From the NCBI GenBank assembly GCA_050694015.1, contig JBOGWY010000388.1, positions 1 to 6,291 on the forward strand: 6,291 bases of DNA, written 5' to 3'. How positions within the stretch are numbered: position 1 is the first letter of the stretch; each line of letters starts with the position of its first letter. A program made the position numbers and the translations under genes. A model generated the notes under the pieces. That model searched no databases. It saw only the letters and a list, made by a program, of their open reading frames with translations, and was not told the origin of the DNA. Origin of the DNA: JBOGWY01 sp050694015. GTDB taxonomy: Bacteria; Actinomycetota; CADDZG01; WHSQ01. This document shows, in pieces, positions 1 to 4,919 of the stretch.

Positions 1-1
1 G

Positions 2-55
2 GACAAGGGCGAGGACATCGCCGCGGAGATCCTGGACTTCCTCGCCTCGAACTGA
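2..55 (+). CDS. C-terminal end of an unidentified protein (5' truncated)
   Basis: Only the last 17 codons are present; the reading frame runs from the window edge to a TGA at 53-55. The visible tail reads DKGEDIAAEILDFLASN, an acidic amphipathic helix. Such a tail would suit the last helix of an alpha/beta hydrolase or a similar alpha/beta fold, but this is too short to identify a family and no function is claimed. It is called coding because the frame is open, has GC-rich third positions like its neighbours, and ends just before a gap with regulatory-looking dyads. Confidence 0.5.
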   Translation, partial: DKGEDIAAEILDFLASN

Positions 56-104
56 CCGCATCGACCGGTCGTATCGGCCGGTAGCGGCTTCCAGAACCAA
101 AACC

Positions 105-133
105 CTGCCTACTACAGCTGTAGTTACTACACT
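105..133 (+). promoter_or_regulatory. Tentative promoter for the lipoprotein gene
   Basis: TACACT at 128-133 fits the TAnnnT pattern of actinobacterial -10 boxes. A poor -35 candidate (CTGCCT, 105-110) lies 17 bases upstream. The -10 candidate is inside the second dyad, which would suit repression by occlusion. The -35 matches only three of six consensus bases, so this is a weak proposal; the true promoter may be elsewhere in the 111-base gap. Confidence 0.25.
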
Positions 134-154
134 TGTAGTACGACGGCCGTAGTA
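110..154. promoter_or_regulatory. Three tandem 16-bp dyads, BlaI/MecI/CopY-like operator array
   Basis: Three dyads lie head to tail: 110-125 (TACTACAGCTGTAGTT, with a perfect 14-bp palindrome at 111-124), 125-140 (TACTACACTTGTAGTA, perfect 7-bp arms around CT) and 139-154 (TACGACGGCCGTAGTA, one arm mismatch, degenerate core). Centres are 15 and 14 bp apart, so all three sit on nearly the same pitch. The TACA-NN-TGTA core of the first two is the known core of BlaI/MecI and CopY winged-helix repressor operators. The array ends one base before the ribosome site of the lipoprotein gene, where a bound repressor would block transcription. The regulator is not encoded in this window, and the family assignment rests on motif resemblance alone. 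Confidence 0.6.
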
Positions 155-166
155 GAGGAGGAGCCG

Positions 167-2014
167 ATGAGGAGGATGGGCAGCAAGCTCGGGGTGGCGC
201 TGGTGGTCGTGGCGCTGATCGGGGTCGCATGCCGGGAGCCCGGGACCAGCCCGGGCGCCAACCCGGAGGCGGATGTGAAGGCCGGGGGCACGCTGCGGCT
301 GTCGGCTCTGTCGGATGTGAGCGCCGCGTTCGACCCCCAGAAGGAGTACTACTCGCTGACCTGGGGCCTGTATCGCTGTTGTCTGCTCCGGACGCTCGTT
401 AGCTACCCGGGAGCCTCCGGCGACGAGGGAGGTAACGACGTCACGCCGGACCTCGCCGAGGCGTTGCCCGAGGTGTCCGAGGACGGGCTCACGTGGACCT
501 TCAACATCAAGCCCGGCTTGAACTACGCGCCGCCGTTCCAGGACACCGAGATCGTGGCCGAGGATTTCATCCGCGCGCTCGAGCGCACCGCGAACCCGGA
601 AGCGTCGGCCAACGGCTACTCGTTCTATTACTCGATCATCGAGGGCTTCGATCAATTCTCCGACGGCAAAGCCGATTCGATCTCGGGGCTGAACGCGCCC
701 GACGCGCACACGCTCGAGATCACGTTGACCGAACCCGCGGGCGACCTTCCGTTCCGCATGGCGATGCCGACGACCGCGCCGATACCCGAGGGGGCCGCGG
801 ACGGCCACGTGCGCGACTACGGCCGTTACCTCATCGCGTCCGGCCCTTACATGTTCGAGGGCGCCGACGAGATGGACTTCAGCAAGCCGCCGGCGGACCA
901 GAGGCCGGCGTCCGGCTACCGGCCGGGCAACTCGATAACGCTCGTGCGTAACCCGTCGTGGGACAAGGACAGCGACGGCTTCCGCGATGCGTACGTCGAT
1001 CGCATCGAGATCGCGATCGGTGGTACCGAGGAGGACATCGCCAACAAGGTCGACGCGAACGAGCGCGATCTGAACGTCGACGGTGTGCCCCCCGCTCAGC
1101 AGTTGCGTGCATACCAGACCGATCCGGAGCTCAAGGATCAGGTGCACTCCAACCCGTCGGACGCGGTCCGCTACCTCAGCTTCAACCTGGCGCAGCCGCC
1201 ATTCGACGACATCCATGTTCGCAAGGCGGTCAACTTCGCGATCAACAAGGAGGCGATGCGCCGTCTGCGCGGCGGTCCGCTCTTCGGCGAGCTGGCGGGC
1301 CACATCATGCTGAACACGATCACCAACGACGAGCTCGCGGACTACGACCCGTACGCGAATGAGGGTGGTCAGGGCGATCTGGAGGCCGCGCAAGAGGAGA
1401 TGGCGCAGTCGAAGTACGACACCGATGGTGACGGGGTATGTGACGCGCCCGAGTGCACGGACATCTTGTCGGTGACCGACGAGGCCGATCCCTACCCCGA
1501 CCAAGCCGCGCTGATCCAAGACAATCTCGAACCTCTCGGTCTCACCCTCGACGTGAAGCAGTTCGAGAGGACGACGATGTACGACAAGTGTCTCGACCCC
1601 GCGTCGCACACGGCGTTCTGTCTCGCGCCGAGCTGGGGCAAGGACTACCCCGACGCGACCACGTTTGCCGAGCCGCTGTTCGGGTCCGCGTCGTTGGGCC
1701 CCGATTCGTGCTGCAACTACTCGCTGGTCGGCGCGAGCCCCGAGCACCTGCGCCGGTACGACTACCCGGTGACCGACGTCCCGAGCGCGGACGAACAGAT
1801 CGAGGCGTGTGAGTCGCTGACGGGGGCCGAGCGGACGACGTGCTGGGCCGACCTCGACCGCTACCTCATGGAAGAAGTCGTTCCGTGGGTGCCGTACCTG
1901 TTCGACAACGACGTCGACATCGTGTCGAGCAGCGTCCTCAACTACACCTACGACCAGTTCGCCGCGATGATCGCTCTCGATCACGTGGCGGTGACCTCGG
2001 CGGGCACCCCGTAA
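167..2014 (+). CDS. ABC transporter solute-binding lipoprotein, family 5 (peptide/nickel type)
   Basis: This 615-residue protein is probably an extracellular, membrane-anchored substrate receptor for an oligopeptide-type ABC importer. Residues 1-21 form a lipoprotein signal (MRRMGSK, then a hydrophobic run) ending in GVA-C, with Cys22 as the likely lipidation site; Gly at -3 is unusual but tolerated. A family 5 body follows: GGTLRLS near residue 40, TPDLAEALPEVSEDGLTWTF near 93-112, a long two-lobed core, and VRKAVNFAINKEAMR near 351-365, a family hallmark. Two Asp-rich loops look like calcium sites: D266-x-D-x-D-G and D418-x-D-x-D-G-x-x-D-x-x-E429. Ten further cysteines after Cys22, including CC pairs at 71-72 and 515-516, suggest disulfides. 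ATG 167 has GGAGG at 157-161, five bases upstream; ATG 176 is a poorer alternative. No permease or ATPase gene adjoins it, so its transporter must lie elsewhere or it acts alone. The substrate cannot be read from sequence. Confidence 0.9.
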   Translation: MRRMGSKLGVALVVVALIGVACREPGTSPGANPEADVKAGGTLRLSALSDVSAAFDPQKEYYSLTWGLYRCCLLRTLVSYPGASGDEGGNDVTPDLAEALPEVSEDGLTWTFNIKPGLNYAPPFQDTEIVAEDFIRALERTANPEASANGYSFYYSIIEGFDQFSDGKADSISGLNAPDAHTLEITLTEPAGDLPFRMAMPTTAPIPEGAADGHVRDYGRYLIASGPYMFEGADEMDFSKPPADQRPASGYRPGNSITLVRNPSWDKDSDGFRDAYVDRIEIAIGGTEEDIANKVDANERDLNVDGVPPAQQLRAYQTDPELKDQVHSNPSDAVRYLSFNLAQPPFDDIHVRKAVNFAINKEAMRRLRGGPLFGELAGHIMLNTITNDELADYDPYANEGGQGDLEAAQEEMAQSKYDTDGDGVCDAPECTDILSVTDEADPYPDQAALIQDNLEPLGLTLDVKQFERTTMYDKCLDPASHTAFCLAPSWGKDYPDATTFAEPLFGSASLGPDSCCNYSLVGASPEHLRRYDYPVTDVPSADEQIEACESLTGAERTTCWADLDRYLMEEVVPWVPYLFDNDVDIVSSSVLNYTYDQFAAMIALDHVAVTSAGTP

Positions 2015-2044
2015 GCAACATGGCTCCCCCGAGCCGGTAGTACC

Positions 2045-2078
2045 GAAGGGCCGCCCGCGGGGGCGGCCCTTCTTCGTT
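2045..2078 (+). terminator. Rho-independent-like terminator after the lipoprotein gene
   Basis: A perfect 12-bp stem (GAAGGGCCGCCC at 2045-2056, complement at 2061-2072) with a four-base GCGG loop starts 30 bases after the lipoprotein stop codon. The tail after the stem is only moderately T-rich (TTCGTT), as is common in GC-rich genomes. It separates the lipoprotein transcript from the ArsR cassette, whose -35 box begins three bases after the annotated end. Confidence 0.8.
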
Positions 2079-2080
2079 GC

Positions 2081-2110
2081 TTGACGAGCACTCTCGGTAA
2101 GTAGTAACTT
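2081..2110 (+). promoter_or_regulatory. Promoter of the ArsR-SRPBCC cassette
   Basis: TTGACG at 2081-2086 (five of six consensus bases) and TAACTT at 2105-2110 (TAnnnT) are separated by 18 bases. The -10 ends seven bases before the GTG start at 2118, which places transcription initiation at or within a base or two of that codon and predicts a leaderless message. No purine-rich ribosome site precedes the GTG, in agreement with this. Confidence 0.65.
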
Positions 2111-2129
2111 ACGGTAAGTGAAGACTTAC
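2097..2129. promoter_or_regulatory. Tandem GTAAGT-N4-ACTTAC operators, probable ArsR autoregulatory site
   Basis: Two 16-bp inverted repeats, each with perfect 6-bp arms and a 4-base spacer (AGTA, then GAAG), occupy 2097-2112 and 2114-2129 with centres 17 bp apart. The half-sites alternate as GTAAGT, ACTTAC, GTAAGT, ACTTAC. The first covers the -10 box; the second covers the presumed transcription start and the first four codons of the repressor gene. This layout is what autorepression by the adjacent ArsR-type protein would need. Binding is inferred from position and symmetry. Confidence 0.75.
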
Positions 2130-2435
2130 GAAAGGGCTCTCGACGCTCTCGGCGACCCCACCCGGCGCTCGGTGTTGGAGCTGCTGCGCGAGGGCCCCCA
2201 GCCCGTCGGCGCGTTGGCGGCCCGTCTCCCGGTCAGTCGTCCGGCGGTATCGCAGCATCTCCGGGTCCTGAAGGACGCCGGACTGGTGGCGGACCGTCGC
2301 GACGGCACGCGTCGCCTGTACGCGATCGATCCCGATGGGCTGGGCGTTCTGCGGAGTTATCTCGAGCACTTCTGGAGCACGACACTGGCAGGTTTCAAGG
2401 CCGCCGCCGAGGCGGAGAGCAAGAAGGAGGGGTAG
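2118..2435 (+). CDS. ArsR-type winged-helix repressor without metal-binding cysteines
   Basis: This 105-residue protein is a small dimeric DNA-binding repressor of the ArsR/SmtB fold. It opens with the typical ALDALGDPTRRSVLELLREG (about residues 7-26). The helix-turn-helix is LAARLPVSRPAVSQHLRVLK (about 33-52), and the beta-wing is around 58-70 (DRRDGTRRLYAI). It contains no cysteine and no evident His/Asp metal cluster, so it belongs to the non-metal-sensing group often paired with SRPBCC proteins. GTG 2118 is chosen because the family N-terminus begins here, there is no internal Met, and the promoter predicts a leaderless start at this codon. The SRPBCC gene starts two bases after the stop, so the pair forms an operon, probably autorepressed through the dyads over the promoter. 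The inducing signal is unknown. Confidence 0.93.
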   Translation: MKTYERALDALGDPTRRSVLELLREGPQPVGALAARLPVSRPAVSQHLRVLKDAGLVADRRDGTRRLYAIDPDGLGVLRSYLEHFWSTTLAGFKAAAEAESKKEG

Positions 2436-2437
2436 GG

Positions 2438-2887
2438 ATGATGACTCAGGATCTCGCTCCGGTCGTGCAGACCGTCGAGGTTGACTGTTCGCTTGAGGTT
2501 GCGTTCAAGACGTTCACCGAAGGCATCGGGTCGTGGTGGCCCCTCGACACGCACTCGATCGGCGAGGACAAGATCGACAAGATGGTCTTCGAAGAACGCG
2601 CGGGCGGCCGCGTCTACGAGATCTGGCAGGACGGACACGAGGAGCCGTGGGCCGACATCCTGGTCTGGGAACCGCCGCGGCGTTTCGTGCTCGCATGGCA
2701 CCCGAACCCCGAGGCGACCGTGTCGACCGAGGTCGAGGTCAGTTTTGAGGAAACCGATAGGGCCACGATGGTCCGGCTCGAGCACCGAAACTGGGAGGTA
2801 CTCGGCGACGCGGCGGCTCAGGTCCGCCTCAACTACGACACCGACTGGCCGAAGGTCCTGGACCGACTCAGGAGCGCAACCGCCTAG
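2438..2887 (+). CDS. SRPBCC (AHSA1/START-like) domain protein
   Basis: This 149-residue cytoplasmic protein is a single helix-grip domain of the SRPBCC superfamily, AHSA1 (Hsp90 activator homology) branch, which forms a hydrophobic ligand cavity. Visible landmarks are the N-terminal strand VVQTVEVDCSLEVAFKTF, the signature GIGSWWPLDTHSIG (about 29-42), GGRVYEIW (about 57-63), WADILVWEPPRRFVLAWHP (about 71-89) and the C-terminal helix from about residue 124. Length is normal for the family. GGAGG at 2426-2430, inside the end of the ArsR gene, lies seven bases before ATG 2438; the adjacent ATG 2441 is also possible. Coupling to an ArsR gene is a widespread arrangement, and the SRPBCC protein may bind or act on the molecule tied to derepression. 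No enzymatic activity or ligand can be assigned from sequence. Confidence 0.9.
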   Translation: MMTQDLAPVVQTVEVDCSLEVAFKTFTEGIGSWWPLDTHSIGEDKIDKMVFEERAGGRVYEIWQDGHEEPWADILVWEPPRRFVLAWHPNPEATVSTEVEVSFEETDRATMVRLEHRNWEVLGDAAAQVRLNYDTDWPKVLDRLRSATA

Positions 2888-2942
2888 TCGCGGCCGGCTC
2901 GTTACGCGAGACTCTCGCTCTAGGTACACGTGGGGGGCGAGA

Positions 2943-2949
2943 GGAGGGG
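2943..2949 (+). promoter_or_regulatory. Ribosome binding site that supports the CTG start of DUF1272
   Basis: GGAGGGG precedes CTG 2956 by six bases, but lies 18 bases from the first in-frame ATG (2968), too far for normal initiation. It is the main sequence argument for initiation at CTG. Confidence 0.55.
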
Positions 2950-2955
2950 GTCCCG

Positions 2956-3147
2956 CTGGCGCTCGAGATGCGCGGCGTCTGCGAACGGTGCGATCGGTCG
3001 CTGAGCCCTGAAGGGATCGCGTTCATCTGTAGCTTCGAGTGCACGTTCTGTGAGACATGCACTCAGACCATGGAGGGGTCGTGCCCTAACTGCGGGGGTG
3101 AACTCCTCAGACGGCCTCGTCGAGTTCCCGCGGGATCCTCCCCCTGA
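2956..3147 (+). CDS. DUF1272 small zinc-ribbon protein, probable CTG start
   Basis: This protein of about 63 residues resembles the DUF1272 family by its pattern CERCDRSLSP, ICSFECTFCETC, CPNCGGELLRRPRR. Numbered from the CTG start, eight cysteines (9, 12, 25, 29, 32, 35, 43, 46) form CxxC, CxxxCxxCxxC and CxxC groups, suggesting two structural zinc sites. The C-terminus is basic. Function of the family is unknown; a nucleic-acid or protein-binding role would be a guess. The first in-frame ATG is 2968, but GGAGG at 2943-2947 lies eight bases before CTG 2956 and 20 bases before that ATG, and the CTG start gives MALEMR, the N-terminal style I recall for the family. No ATG, GTG or TTG lies in frame between 2887 and 2968. 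It sits 68 bases after the SRPBCC gene and overlaps the acyltransferase gene tail to tail by 41 bases. Confidence 0.82.
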   Translation: MALEMRGVCERCDRSLSPEGIAFICSFECTFCETCTQTMEGSCPNCGGELLRRPRRVPAGSSP

Positions 3148-3850
3148 GCGCGTCTGCGATCGCAGCATGCGCCGCGTCGCGCAGCTGCTCGTGGTTCTCG
3201 AAATCCTGAGGGAGGAGGGGCTCGAGAATGTCGACGTGAGCATCCATCGTGTCGCGCAAGATGAGGCCGTGCTTGGGGAGCGAGCGTGCGGTTCCGGACA
3301 CCGCGACCGGCACGATCGGACGACGCGTGTCCATCGCGAGTTGGAACGCTCCGTTCTTGAACGGTTGTAGGTCAGCCGTCTTGCTGCGCGTGCCCTCGGG
3401 GAATATCAGCACGGACGACCCGGAGTTCAGATAGTTACGGCATATCTCCATCATCCGGAGGATCGACTCGCGGTTGCCGCGAACGAGAGGGACGTAGCGA
3501 TTCATCCGCATCAACCAGCCGATGATCGGAAGTTTGAAGTTCGACTGCTTCGACACCCATTTGTAAGGGCGGTACAGCGCGAACAGTACGAGGATGTCGA
3601 CCAGCGAGGCATGGTTCGTGACGATCACGACAGATCCACGCCACGGGACGCGATGACGACCACTCACACGGACCTTCCATATCGGGCTCATGTAGATGTA
3701 GAAGCAGCCCCAGAGGCACGAGTACAGATGAAGGAGAACGCGTCGCCGGTCGAACGGGATCGTGACGAGCCAGATCACCACTGCCGGAACGAACAGGATC
3801 GGCAGGGTGAGGAGGAAGAAGACCCAGTAGAAGACCGAGAACAGGATCAC
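3107..3850 (-). CDS. plsC: PlsC-like 1-acylglycerol-3-phosphate acyltransferase
   Basis: This 247-residue membrane-associated enzyme is predicted to transfer an acyl chain to lysophosphatidic acid or a related lysolipid, making phosphatidic acid for membrane lipids. A hydrophobic N-terminal segment (about 1-31) anchors it. Motif I is NHASLVD with catalytic His80 and Asp85 (H-x4-D). Motif II is around FKLPIIGWLMRMNRYVPLVR (about 105-124). Motif III is FPEGTRS (150-156), and motif IV is VPVAVSG (180-186). All are intact and the length is typical. The start is GTG 3850; no good ribosome site precedes it, though TAGCAT six bases upstream could be a -10 box for a leaderless message. The nuclease gene ends 17 bases upstream on the same strand, so read-through is also likely. 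The exact acceptor lipid is not determined by sequence, so the symbol denotes family. Confidence 0.9.
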   Translation of the reverse strand: MILFSVFYWVFFLLTLPILFVPAVVIWLVTIPFDRRRVLLHLYSCLWGCFYIYMSPIWKVRVSGRHRVPWRGSVVIVTNHASLVDILVLFALYRPYKWVSKQSNFKLPIIGWLMRMNRYVPLVRGNRESILRMMEICRNYLNSGSSVLIFPEGTRSKTADLQPFKNGAFQLAMDTRRPIVPVAVSGTARSLPKHGLILRDTMDAHVDILEPLLPQDFENHEQLRDAAHAAIADALRGRIPRELDEAV

Positions 3851-3867
3851 AGCTCGATGCTACTTCG

Positions 3868-4368
3868 CTACCTACACGCGCTCCATAGGCCTCGTCCCGC
3901 AGCGCGCGCGGCCGCCTGCAGACGTCGCAGCTTGTTCTCGTAACGGTCGTTGGGCGGGATGATCAGGACGGTCGCGAAGCCGCGGCGCACCAACGTTGCG
4001 TTGAACAGGCGTCCCTTGCGCCATACGTAGATCAACGCCCTCCCGTACGGATCTTGGGGATCCTCGCCGTAGGTGACCTTGACCCGGCGGCCCTCGAGCT
4101 TGCGCTCCGTGAATGCGCTCGCTTGCGGTCCGAAACACTCGTCGTCGCCGTAGGTCTCGGGCGTATCGACGCCGATGAAGCGCGCGCTTCGGCCGGGCCA
4201 GCTCTGAGCGGTGTCGCCGTAACGTAGCGGCCTGAGATACGCGGTGTCCCCGTCCGTGACGTGCGTAACGTGGGCTCGCCGCGCCGACGCGGGCACGGCC
4301 GACGACGACGGTGCCAGCGACGCGACGAGCGCGACGGCACAGGACAGAACGATGGTTGCCCCCCTCAT
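3868..4368 (-). CDS. Secreted thermonuclease-type (SNase-like) nuclease
   Basis: This 166-residue protein has a signal peptide (MRGATIVLSC, then a hydrophobic stretch) with a likely cleavage after the AxA motif at residues 27-29, so it should act outside the membrane as a calcium-dependent phosphodiesterase on DNA or RNA. Micrococcal-nuclease landmarks are intact: TDGDT (38-42), RFIGVDTPE (63-71, giving the counterparts of Arg35, Asp40 and Glu43) and DPYGRALIYV (107-115, Arg110 as the counterpart of Arg87). Two cysteines in the mature part (78, 165) could pair. ATG 4368 is chosen because it opens the signal peptide; a longer frame back to 4725 lacks family sequence and overlaps the DUF2752 gene. 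GGAGG lies only one base before this ATG, which is unusually close. It starts 59 bases after DUF2752 and ends 17 bases before the acyltransferase gene. Nutrient scavenging is a plausible role. Confidence 0.9.
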   Translation of the reverse strand: MRGATIVLSCAVALVASLAPSSSAVPASARRAHVTHVTDGDTAYLRPLRYGDTAQSWPGRSARFIGVDTPETYGDDECFGPQASAFTERKLEGRRVKVTYGEDPQDPYGRALIYVWRKGRLFNATLVRRGFATVLIIPPNDRYENKLRRLQAAARAAGRGLWSACR

Positions 4369-4427
4369 GCCTCCAGCCTGGCGCGTTACCGCTCGAGAGT
4401 GAATAGTCCGAAAGGACCGTTTCGCCG

Positions 4428-4859
4428 CTAGGGGACCAGCAGACTGAAGGGGTAGACGGGAACGTTCCGCAGGATCCCGAAGGCGACGATCGCGAGTCCC
4501 AGCGCCCACAGCCACGCGCCGGACACCGCCAGCCGGGGCAACGGCGTGCCGCGCGTGACCAGCAGCATGCTCGACGCGTACGCGTAGAGGGCGAGGGGGA
4601 CCATCAGCACTGCAAGGACATTGAGGGTCAGCGCATCGGCGACGCGTCCATGAAGGAGGCGGCTCATCGCCCGCGTCGTGCCGCACCCCGGACACCACAA
4701 GCCGGTCATGACCCGGAACGGGCACAGCGGGTAGAGGCCCGTGTCCGAGGGATCGAACAGGTAGAGGACGGCGCAGCCGACGGGAGCGAGCGCGACCGCG
4801 ACGAGGTGGATCCAGCGTGGGGTCGCGACCCCATAACCACCGATCGCCCAGCTAGCCAT
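4428..4859 (-). CDS. DUF2752 small membrane protein
   Basis: This 143-residue protein matches the DUF2752 pattern: CPFRVMTGLWCPGCGTTRAMSR (46-67, Cys46, Cys56 and Cys59), then LLHGRVADALTLN (68-80) and a proline-marked helix. Hydrophobic segments near residues 17-35, 78-101 and 112-131 suggest three membrane helices, and it ends in VYPFSLLVP. The CPGCGTTR motif is the hallmark of the family; function is not established, and the paired cysteines suggest a metal or redox site. ATG 4859 is preceded by GGAGG nine bases upstream. It lies 60 bases downstream of the Asp-box gene and 59 bases upstream of the nuclease gene, all in the same direction. Confidence 0.9.
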   Translation of the reverse strand: MASWAIGGYGVATPRWIHLVAVALAPVGCAVLYLFDPSDTGLYPLCPFRVMTGLWCPGCGTTRAMSRLLHGRVADALTLNVLAVLMVPLALYAYASSMLLVTRGTPLPRLAVSGAWLWALGLAIVAFGILRNVPVYPFSLLVP

Positions 4860-4919
4860 CCAACTTCACCTCCACGACGCGCGGAGGATAAGGCTAGTGG
4901 ACTCGCCGTGAATAGGCAG

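Noticed and set aside
63..82. CCGG-rich inverted repeat just after the first partial gene
   Set aside because: A 5-bp stem with a 9-base loop and no T-tract is expected by chance in GC-rich DNA.
2898..2918. Small competing hairpins (CTCG/CGAG and GCGAG-ACT-CTCGC) after the SRPBCC gene
   Set aside because: Stems are only 4-5 bp with no T-rich tail, too weak to call a terminator or attenuator.
2357..2929. Minus-strand open frame of 190 codons opposite the ArsR-SRPBCC pair
   Set aside because: It is an antisense shadow with no family resemblance; the plus-strand proteins are clearly real.
4369..4725. N-terminal extension of the nuclease frame to an upstream start at 4725
   Set aside because: The extra residues are low-complexity Arg/Pro-rich sequence overlapping the DUF2752 gene in another frame. 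The signal peptide starting at 4368 marks the real N-terminus.
4399..4915. The 8-mer GTGAATAG occurring in both short gaps (4399-4406 and 4908-4915) upstream of minus-strand genes
   Set aside because: The distances to the start codons differ (about 30 and 48 bases), the flanks are not conserved, and no -35 partner is consistent. It is likely chance.
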